Below are positions 44,937-51,651 of a stretch of 64,000 bases of DNA, in pieces. This DNA comes from Rubrivivax sp. (GTDB taxonomy: Bacteria; Pseudomonadota; Gammaproteobacteria; Burkholderiales; Burkholderiaceae_C). The stretch covers positions 162,729-226,728 of the forward strand of contig JAURZM010000076.1 in assembly GCA_030653385.1 (NCBI GenBank), given 5' to 3'. Positions within the stretch are counted from its first letter, which is position 1; each line of letters opens with the position of its first letter. Below the pieces are notes generated by a model. The model saw nothing but the letters and a program-made list of their open reading frames with translations. It was not told the DNA's origin and did not search any database. The position numbers and the translations under genes are program-made.

Positions 44937-46913
44937 ATGCAGCTGGACCCGCAGAACCCCTGGCCCGGGCTGGAGGCTTTCACCGAGGCCTCGCAACGTT
45001 ACTTCCACGGCCGCGATGCCGAGATCGATGAACTCGCGCGGCGTGTGGCGGCTGCATCGCTGACGGTGTTGTTTGGCAAGAGCGGCCTCGGCAAGTCGTC
45101 GCTGCTGATGGCGGGCCTGCTGCCAAGGCTGCGTGCGCAGCACTTCCTGCCGGTGTACCTGCGGCTGGACCACGGTGACGCCGCGCCGCGCTACATCGAT
45201 CAGGTGGCCGCGGCGCTGCAGGCCGCCGTGCGCAGTGCCGAGGTTGAAGCACCGCTGCCGCAGCCCGGCGAATCGTTGTGGGCCTACCTGCACCGCGACG
45301 GTGTCGAGTTCTGGACCCACGACAACCACCCCTGCCTGCCGGTGTTTGTGCTGGACCAGTTCGAAGAGGTGTTCACGCTGGGCGCACGACACCCGGCACG
45401 TGTTGACGAACTGCGCACCGCGCTGGGAGACCTGGCGGAAAACCGCATCCCGGTTGAACTGGCGCAGTCGCTGGGCTCAAGCCAGGTCGAAGGAGACGGC
45501 GATGCCGGTTCGCTGCGCCTGCGCAGCCAGCGGTGCAAGCTGCTGATCAGCCTGCGCGAAGACTTCCTGCCCGAACTCGAAGCCTGGCGCACGGCGCTGC
45601 CGTCGCTGAACCGCGTGCGCCTGCGCCTGGGCCCGCTGCGGCCGGTGCAGGCCTTGTCCGCCGTGCATGGCGCTGCGCCGGCGCTGATGGACGAGGCGCT
45701 GGGCCGGCGCATCGTGGCTTTTGTCGCTGCGGCGCAGGTGCAGGACAGTGGCGGGCCGGCGACAGCACCAGGCGACGGTTCAGCGTCGCCGCAAGCCGAG
45801 GTCGAACCCGCACTGCTCAGCCTCTTCTGCCACGGCCTGAACCGCCGCAGGCTGGCCCAGGGCAAGGCCCGTTTCGACGACGACCTGCTCGAAGGTGCGC
45901 AGCAGGGCATCCTGGCCGACTTCTACCGCGACTGTTTCGAGGGCATGCCCGAGGGCGTCGCGCGCTGGGTGGCCGATGCGCTGATCACCGAAAGAGGCTT
46001 CCGCAACAGCGTGGCTCGCGAAGACGCGACCCCCGGGCGGTTGAGCGAAGCCCAGTTGTCGCGCCTGATTGACCGCCGCCTGTTGCGCATGGAAGAACGG
46101 CACGGCACGCAGCGCATCGAGCTCACGCACGACCTGCTGACCCGTGTGGTGCGGCAGGAACGTGAACGCCTGCGCGCCGAGGACCGCGCCCGTGCCGAGG
46201 CTGCAGCCTTGCTGGCCGCCACCCAGGAACACGAGGCCCGGCGCGAAGCCGAGCGGCAGGATGCGCAACGTGCCGAGCGCGAGCGCCAGTTGGCCAAAGA
46301 AGCCCGCGCCGGACGCATCTTCAGGGCGCTGGCCGGCGGCCTGGCGCTGGCGCTGGCGGGTGCCGGCGTGGCCGTGGTGGTGGCCTTGCGCAAAAGCGAC
46401 GAAGCCGCCCGCTCGGCCCAGCGCGCCAAGCAGGAGAGCGAGTTGGCACGTGCGCAGTCGGTGCGCGCCGATGCCAACCTGAAGCTGGCTGAACAGCGGC
46501 TGAAGCGTGTCAGCGACGGCATTGCGCTGAAGCAGGCCGTGCTCAGCGACGACCGCACGCGCATCGCTTCCTTTTCAAAGAGCAACGCCACCCGCGACTG
46601 GGTGCAGTTTTCAGCGCGAATGGTGCCGATGGGCTTTCGCAACCCGCAGGGGCAGCAGATCAACCGCTACGAGCTCAGCCCCGCCCCGGACGTGCTGGCG
46701 CGTTTCAAGGAGCAGGCGGCGATCGTCACCTACCGCATGGACCACCCGAGCTTCCAGAACAAGCTGCTGGCCACCAACGCAGCCAGCCACTTCAAGGCCA
46801 GCTACACCGGCTGGGGCTGCCTGACCAGCGTGGTGGCCCTGGTGGAGTACGTGGACCCGGACCAGCCGGCGGAAGTGCGCGAGTTCGACATGTGTGCCTT
46901 GATCGGTCGCTGA
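44937..46913 (+). CDS. STAND ATPase with membrane segment and YEATS-like domain
   Basis: 658 residues. N-terminal nSTAND1-type NTPase: NPWPGLEAFTEASQRYFHGR, Walker A GKSGLGKSS (47-55), Walker B PVFVLDQFEEVF (about 135-146) and the winged-helix end IELTHDLLTRVVRQERERLR (about 394-413). A charged coiled coil, one membrane helix (461-484, IFRALAGGLALALAGAGVAV) and another coiled coil follow. The C-terminal 110 residues resemble the YEATS fold: VTYRMDHPSFQNK (597-609) and YTGWGCLTSVVALVEY (623-638) match the VxYxLHPSF and GWG signatures. The YEATS-like part would be outside the membrane, or the protein may be on an internal surface. Translation is coupled to the SIR2-TIR gene. Confidence 0.85.
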   Translation: MQLDPQNPWPGLEAFTEASQRYFHGRDAEIDELARRVAAASLTVLFGKSGLGKSSLLMAGLLPRLRAQHFLPVYLRLDHGDAAPRYIDQVAAALQAAVRSAEVEAPLPQPGESLWAYLHRDGVEFWTHDNHPCLPVFVLDQFEEVFTLGARHPARVDELRTALGDLAENRIPVELAQSLGSSQVEGDGDAGSLRLRSQRCKLLISLREDFLPELEAWRTALPSLNRVRLRLGPLRPVQALSAVHGAAPALMDEALGRRIVAFVAAAQVQDSGGPATAPGDGSASPQAEVEPALLSLFCHGLNRRRLAQGKARFDDDLLEGAQQGILADFYRDCFEGMPEGVARWVADALITERGFRNSVAREDATPGRLSEAQLSRLIDRRLLRMEERHGTQRIELTHDLLTRVVRQERERLRAEDRARAEAAALLAATQEHEARREAERQDAQRAERERQLAKEARAGRIFRALAGGLALALAGAGVAVVVALRKSDEAARSAQRAKQESELARAQSVRADANLKLAEQRLKRVSDGIALKQAVLSDDRTRIASFSKSNATRDWVQFSARMVPMGFRNPQGQQINRYELSPAPDVLARFKEQAAIVTYRMDHPSFQNKLLATNAASHFKASYTGWGCLTSVVALVEYVDPDQPAEVREFDMCALIGR

Positions 46914-47018
46914 GTCAAGGCAAACGCCGTCGTGTGCGCAGCTTGCCGCTGGACGGCGGGCTGCCACTTAGACTCGCGCCAGATGCACAGCTTATGTGCC
47001 GGCGATGGGAGCGTGAAG

Positions 47019-48083
47019 ATGGGTGAGGGTGGCACGGGACAAGGCAAGGGCCGCAGGTCGGCCAGAAGCGGGGGCAGGGTCACGCTGGACATGGTGGCCG
47101 AAGCGGCCGGTGTTTCGGCGGCTTCGGTCTCGCGCATCCTGAACGGCACGGCCATCGTCAGCGGCGAAAAACGCGCTGCGGTCGATGAGGCCATTGCCCG
47201 CCTGGGTTATGTGCCCAACCCCGTGGCGCGTGGCCTGGCGGGCGGCCGCACACTGAGCATCGGTGTCGTCACCCAGGCCATCGACAGCCCCTTTTACGGC
47301 GGTGCGCTGCGTGGCATCGAAGACACCGTCAGCGCTGCCGGCTACAGCCCGCTGTTCGTGAGCGGCCAGTGGAGCGCCGCGCACGAGGCTCGATGCATCG
47401 ACACGCTGCGTTCGCGCCGCGTCGATGGTGTCATCGTGCTCACCGGGCGCATGGCCGACGCGGCGCTGGCCGCCGTCGCGCTTGAGTTGCCGGTGGTGGT
47501 GACCGGCCGCACGATGAAGGCGCCGGGCCTGGTGGCGCTGGACTTCGACAACTTCGAAGGCGCGCGACTGGCCACGCAGCACCTGCTGAACCTGGGCCAC
47601 CGCCGCATCGCCTTCATTTCCGGTGACCTCAAACACCCCGACGGCAAGGAGCGCCTGCGGGGTTACCGTGCCGCGCTGAAAGCCGCCGGGCTGGGCTACG
47701 AGCCCGCCTTGGTGATGCCCGGCAACTTCACCGAGGCCAGCGGGCTGACGGCCGTCGAGCGGCTGATCGACAGCCGCGAAGCCTTCACCGCCATTTTTGC
47801 CGCCAACGACCAGATGGCCTTCGGTGCCGGCCTGGGCCTGCACCGGCGCAAGCTGCGGGTGCCACACGATGTGTCGCTGGTGGGTTTCGACGATGTGGCC
47901 TCGTCGGTGTATTCGATTCCGCCATTGACCACCGTGCACCACCCGGTCTACGAACTGGGCCAGATGTCGGCGCAGGCCATGCTGCAATTGCTGGTGGGCG
48001 AACTGCCCACGCTGGCCTTGCCGCCGCCGCGCCTGGTGGTGCGCGAAAGCACGCGCGAACTGCAGGTGCTGCGCAAGCGCTGA
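47019..48083 (+). CDS. LacI-family transcriptional regulator
   Basis: 354 residues. Residues about 17-70 are the LacI HTH and hinge (VTLDMVAEAAGVSAASVSRI, then VSGEKRAAVDEAIARLGYVP); residues 75-345 are the periplasmic-binding-protein-like sensor (IGVVTQAIDSPFYGGALRGI, AIFAANDQMAFGAGLGLHRR, VSLVGFDDV). It precedes, by 175 bp, the GH1-led operon, and operators of the type TGAAAGCGCTTTCA are found before that operon, before the TonB receptor gene and before the last lipoprotein gene. The inducer is probably a beta-glucan-derived sugar. GGGAG precedes ATG 47019; an upstream ATG at 46983 is possible. Confidence 0.93.
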   Translation: MGEGGTGQGKGRRSARSGGRVTLDMVAEAAGVSAASVSRILNGTAIVSGEKRAAVDEAIARLGYVPNPVARGLAGGRTLSIGVVTQAIDSPFYGGALRGIEDTVSAAGYSPLFVSGQWSAAHEARCIDTLRSRRVDGVIVLTGRMADAALAAVALELPVVVTGRTMKAPGLVALDFDNFEGARLATQHLLNLGHRRIAFISGDLKHPDGKERLRGYRAALKAAGLGYEPALVMPGNFTEASGLTAVERLIDSREAFTAIFAANDQMAFGAGLGLHRRKLRVPHDVSLVGFDDVASSVYSIPPLTTVHHPVYELGQMSAQAMLQLLVGELPTLALPPPRLVVRESTRELQVLRKR

Positions 48084-48171
48084 GGCGACGCTGGCCAGGC
48101 GCACGGCCGGCCTGCAGTCCACGGCCTTGGCGATTACCCTTGATTGACAGGCCGGGGCAGGGCTTGCAAAC

Positions 48172-48189
48172 TGTGAAAGCGCTTTCACA
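48172..48189. promoter_or_regulatory. LacI-type operator before the GH1 operon
   Basis: TGTGAAAGC-GCTTTCACA, a perfect 18-bp palindrome with the central CG of LacI/GalR-family operators. Two additional right half-sites GCTTTCACA follow at 30-bp intervals within a tandem repeat. Confidence 0.75.
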
Positions 48190-48252
48190 CGCAACGTTCT
48201 CATGAGCAGCGCTTTCACAAGCAACGCTCTCATGAGCAGCGCTTTCACAACC
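48181..48252 (+). repeat. 30-bp tandem repeat, 2.4 copies, carrying operator half-sites
   Basis: Units at 48181-48210 and 48211-48240 differ at two positions only; a third partial copy (12 bp) ends before the GH1 start. Each begins GCTTTCACA, the right half of the LacI-type operator. The repeat also creates a 19-codon open frame from ATG 48202 to a TGA that overlaps the GH1 ATG. Confidence 0.8.
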
Positions 48253-48257
48253 ACCCC

Positions 48258-49619
48258 ATGAACCCGCCTTTGCCACAGCACCCCCTCCAACACTTTCCGG
48301 CCGACTTCGTGTGGGGCGTGGCCACCAGTTCCTTCCAGATCGAAGGTGCGGCCCACGAAGACGGAAAGGGCGAGTCGATCTGGGACCGCTTCTGCCGCCA
48401 GCCGGGTGCCATTGCCGACGGTTCCAACGGCGACACAGCCTGCGACCACTACCACCGGCTGGAGGCAGACCTCGACCTCATCGCCGGCCTGGGTGTGGAC
48501 GCCTACCGCTTCTCGATGAGCTGGCCTCGGGTGCAGCCCGATGGCCGGGGTGCCTTCAACGAAGCCGGCATGCACTTCTACGAACGGCTGGTCGACGGAC
48601 TGATCGCGCGGGGCATCAAGCCTTACCTCACGCTGAACCACTGGGACCTGCCGCAAGCGCTGCAAGACAGCGGCGGCTGGGCGCACCGCGAAACGGTGCA
48701 CGCGTTTGTGGCCTATGCGCGTTTTGTGGCGAAGCGCCTGGGTGAACGCGTGGCGGCCATCACCACGCACAACGAACCCTGGGTCATGGCCGTGCTGGGC
48801 CACGAAACCGGGCTCTTTGCGCCAGGCATCCGCCACCGCGGCACGGCCATGCAGGTGGCGCACCACCTGCTGCTGAGCCATGGCCTGGCGCTGCAGGCCT
48901 TGCGTGCCGACGGCTGCACCAGCCGACTGGGCATCGTGCTGAACCTGTCACCCATCGGCCCGGCCACGCCCAGCGCCGAGGACGTGGCCGCCGCTCGGCT
49001 GGAAGACGGCCGCTCGGTACGCTGGTACATGGACCCGCTGTTCAAGGGCGAATACCCGGCCGATGTCTGGCAGCACCTGGGCGTCGATGTGCCCCAGGTG
49101 CAGCCCGACGACCTGGCGGCCATCAACACGCCCATGGACTTCCTGGGCATCAACTACTACACCCGCGGCGTGGTCAGCGCCAGTGGCGCGTGGAGCGCGC
49201 AGACCAGCGGCAAGCCGCTCACCGACATGGGCTGGGAGATCGTGCCCGAGGGCCTGACCGAGCTGCTGACACGCATGCACCGCGACTGGACCTTGCCGCC
49301 GCTGTACGTGAAGGAAAACGGCGCTGCGTTCCAGGACACGTTGGTGAAGGGCTGTGTGCACGACGTCGAGCGCACCGACTACATCGCCAGCCACATCGCC
49401 GCCGTGGGCGATGCGCTGGCGCAAGGCGTGCCGATGGCCGGCTACATGGTGTGGAGCCTGATGGACAACTTCGAGTGGGCCAGTGGCTACGCCAAGCGCT
49501 TCGGCATCGTGCACGTGGACTACGCCACGCTCACACGCACGCCCAAGGACAGCTACCTCTGGTACCGCGACTTCCTGCTGGCGCAGCAGCGTTTGCGCCA
49601 ACAGGCGCTGGCCGCGTGA
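48258..49619 (+). CDS. GH1 beta-glucosidase
   Basis: 453 residues, no signal peptide, so cytoplasmic. TIM-barrel GH1 enzyme: start signature FVWGVATSSFQIEGAAHEDG, acid/base Glu in TTHNEPWVMA, nucleophile Glu in LYVKENGAAF and aglycone motif LMDNFEWASGYAKRFG. It releases glucose from beta-linked oligosaccharides such as laminaribiose. It is the first gene of a five-gene operon with GH16, GH17, transporter-GH17 and GH16 genes. No good ribosome site is seen before ATG 48258; a short upstream frame ends in ATGA overlap with it. A LacI-type operator lies 69 bp upstream. Confidence 0.95.
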   Translation: MNPPLPQHPLQHFPADFVWGVATSSFQIEGAAHEDGKGESIWDRFCRQPGAIADGSNGDTACDHYHRLEADLDLIAGLGVDAYRFSMSWPRVQPDGRGAFNEAGMHFYERLVDGLIARGIKPYLTLNHWDLPQALQDSGGWAHRETVHAFVAYARFVAKRLGERVAAITTHNEPWVMAVLGHETGLFAPGIRHRGTAMQVAHHLLLSHGLALQALRADGCTSRLGIVLNLSPIGPATPSAEDVAAARLEDGRSVRWYMDPLFKGEYPADVWQHLGVDVPQVQPDDLAAINTPMDFLGINYYTRGVVSASGAWSAQTSGKPLTDMGWEIVPEGLTELLTRMHRDWTLPPLYVKENGAAFQDTLVKGCVHDVERTDYIASHIAAVGDALAQGVPMAGYMVWSLMDNFEWASGYAKRFGIVHVDYATLTRTPKDSYLWYRDFLLAQQRLRQQALAA

Positions 49620-49652
49620 GTCCGCACCGCGCTGCCACGCCTTGAAAGACAC

Positions 49653-50567
49653 ATGAACGACACCCAACGCCCGGGCTGGCACCTGGTCTGGAACGACGAG
49701 TTCGACGGCCATGCCATCGACCCCACGAAGTGGGACTTCGACCTCGGCAACGGCTTCTACGACTACAGGAACCACACCTGGGTGCCCGGCTGGGGCAACG
49801 AAGAATTGCAGTACTACACCCACGAGCCCGAAAACGTGCAGGTGCGCGACAGCTGTGTGTTCATCCGCGCCGTGAAGGCGCCGCTGCACGGTTGCGGCTA
49901 CACCTCGGCCCGGCTCAAGACCAAGGCGCGCGACGGCCGGGTGCTGTTTGCCAAGTGTCATGGCCGCATCGAGATTCGCGCGCGTGTGCCGTGGGGCAAG
50001 GGCCTGTGGCCTGCGCTGTGGATGCTGCCGGCGCAGGACACCTACGGCGGCTGGGCCGCCAGTGGCGAGATCGACCTGATGGAGATCGTCGGCGAAAAAC
50101 CCGAAGAGGTGCTCAGCAGCATCCACTTCGGCAGCAGTTACCCGCGCCGCTCGCTGGTCACCACCACGCACCCCTTGGGCAACAGCCTGGTGTCGGACTG
50201 GCACACCTACGCGGTGGAGTGGGAGCCGGGCGAGATCCGTTTCTACGTGGACCAAGCCCACACCGCCACACACCGCCACTGGTGGAGCTGTGGTGTGCTG
50301 GAAAACGGGCAGGGCATCGAGGCCCGCGGGCCCGAAGACCTGCACCGCTGGCCTGCACCCTTCGACCAGCCTTTTTACCTGCTGATGAACGTGGCCGTGG
50401 GCGGCAACTTCCCCGGCCATCCCAACGAGGCGACGCGTTTTCCTGCCGAACTGGTGGTGGACTGGGTGCGTGTGTACGACAAGGTGGACGGATATGGCTC
50501 ACCCGCCGCGCGCGGCCCTGGTGTCATGCCCTGGGAGCCGGGGCACGTGAACGAACGCCGCAGCTGA
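49653..50567 (+). CDS. GH16 beta-glucanase without signal peptide
   Basis: 304 residues. GH16 jelly roll with catalytic signature Glu139-x-Asp141-x-x-Glu144 (SGEIDLMEIVG). Other family marks are HLVWNDEFDG at the start, NVQVRDSCVFIRAVK, GRIEIRARVPWGKGLWPALW and FYLLMNVAVGGNFPG near the end. It is of the laminarinase/beta-1,3(4)-glucanase subgroup. No export signal is seen, which is unusual for an endo-glucanase, so it should act in the cytoplasm on imported oligosaccharides. It lies 33 bp after GH1 and 52 bp before GH17. Confidence 0.92.
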   Translation: MNDTQRPGWHLVWNDEFDGHAIDPTKWDFDLGNGFYDYRNHTWVPGWGNEELQYYTHEPENVQVRDSCVFIRAVKAPLHGCGYTSARLKTKARDGRVLFAKCHGRIEIRARVPWGKGLWPALWMLPAQDTYGGWAASGEIDLMEIVGEKPEEVLSSIHFGSSYPRRSLVTTTHPLGNSLVSDWHTYAVEWEPGEIRFYVDQAHTATHRHWWSCGVLENGQGIEARGPEDLHRWPAPFDQPFYLLMNVAVGGNFPGHPNEATRFPAELVVDWVRVYDKVDGYGSPAARGPGVMPWEPGHVNERRS

Positions 50568-50619
50568 AGGGCGCAGCCAAAGGGCGCGTGCAGGCCCCCA
50601 AAACCTGGAAACACATGCG

Positions 50620-51651
50620 ATGAGCACAAAACCCCTTGATGCCGATACCCGCCCCGCAGGCCACGGCGGCTCGCAAGCCTGGGCGCCGGCTTTTGCGCCC
50701 GGCGGCGCCGCGCAGCGTGCGGTCACGGGCACGGGCAGTGGTGGACCTGCGGGCACCTTTGTGCCGGGTTGCACCAGCGCAGCCGTGACACCACCGCCCC
50801 TGGGCCCTGCCGACCGTGCGCGTCTGGAGCAGGCCTTCTGTGCCACGTTGGAAAGGGGCATCCACGGCCTGTGTTTCAGCCCCTACACCGAAGGGCAGCA
50901 GCCCGGTTCGCAGATCAGCCGGGCGCAGATCCACGAGCGCCTGGCCGTCGTGCGGCCGCACACCCGCTGGGTGCGCAGCTTTTCGTGCACCGACGGCCAC
51001 GAGCAGACACCGCAGGTGGCCAAGTTGATGGGCCTGAACACGCTGGTCGGCGCCTGGCTCGGCATCGACCGCGAGATCAACACACGCGAACTGGCCGGTG
51101 CCGTGGCGGTGGCGCAGGCCGGCCATGCCGACATCGTGGCGGTGGGCAACGAGGTGCTGCTGCGTGGCGACCTGAGCGAAGACGAACTCATTCACCACAT
51201 CGAACAGGTCAAGGCTGCGCTGCCCGGTGTCCCGGTGGGTTACGTCGATGCCTATTTCCTGTTTGAGAAACACCCGCGCGTGACCGCCGCCTGTGACGTG
51301 GTGATGTGCAACTGCTACCCCTTCTGGGAAGGCTGCCCGCGCGAACAGGCGCTGGCCTACATGCAGACCATGCTGGCGCGCACACGCGCCGCGGCGCCGG
51401 GCAAGCGTGTGCTGATCAGCGAAACCGGATGGCCCGACCAGGGCAGCGCCTTCCATGGCGCCGTGCCGGGCAGCGATGCGGCCATGCAGTACTTCGTCGA
51501 CACGGCGGCCTGGGCCGAGCGCGAAGGCATCGAGTGGTTCCACTTCGCCGCCTTCGACGAGGCCTGGAAGGTGGGCGCCGAAGGTGACGTGGGTGCCTTC
51601 TGGGGCCTGTGGGACAAGGACGCGTTGCCGAAGTTCGCTGGCAAGCCATGA
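50620..51651 (+). CDS. GH17 beta-1,3-glucanase-like protein
   Basis: 343 residues. A disordered 60-residue lead with no signal peptide precedes the GH17 barrel (about 65-340). Acid/base Glu178 in VAVGNEVLLRG and nucleophile Glu268 in ISETGWPDQG are present; GIHGLCFSPYTEGQQPGSQI starts the barrel. It should cleave or transfer beta-1,3-glucosyl units in the cytoplasm. Its stop overlaps the next ATG by 4 nt (ATGA), coupling it to the transporter-GH17 fusion, whose C-terminal domain is a clear homologue of this protein (shared ACDVxxxNCYPFWEG). Confidence 0.93.
   Translation: MSTKPLDADTRPAGHGGSQAWAPAFAPGGAAQRAVTGTGSGGPAGTFVPGCTSAAVTPPPLGPADRARLEQAFCATLERGIHGLCFSPYTEGQQPGSQISRAQIHERLAVVRPHTRWVRSFSCTDGHEQTPQVAKLMGLNTLVGAWLGIDREINTRELAGAVAVAQAGHADIVAVGNEVLLRGDLSEDELIHHIEQVKAALPGVPVGYVDAYFLFEKHPRVTAACDVVMCNCYPFWEGCPREQALAYMQTMLARTRAAAPGKRVLISETGWPDQGSAFHGAVPGSDAAMQYFVDTAAWAEREGIEWFHFAAFDEAWKVGAEGDVGAFWGLWDKDALPKFAGKP

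Noticed and set aside
48181..48252. Short repeats that could suggest a CRISPR array
   Set aside because: They are direct tandem copies with no unique spacers and contain operator half-sites.
46992..48881. A 629-codon minus-strand frame spanning the LacI gene and the start of GH1
   Set aside because: It runs across a regulatory region with operators and has no recognisable domain.
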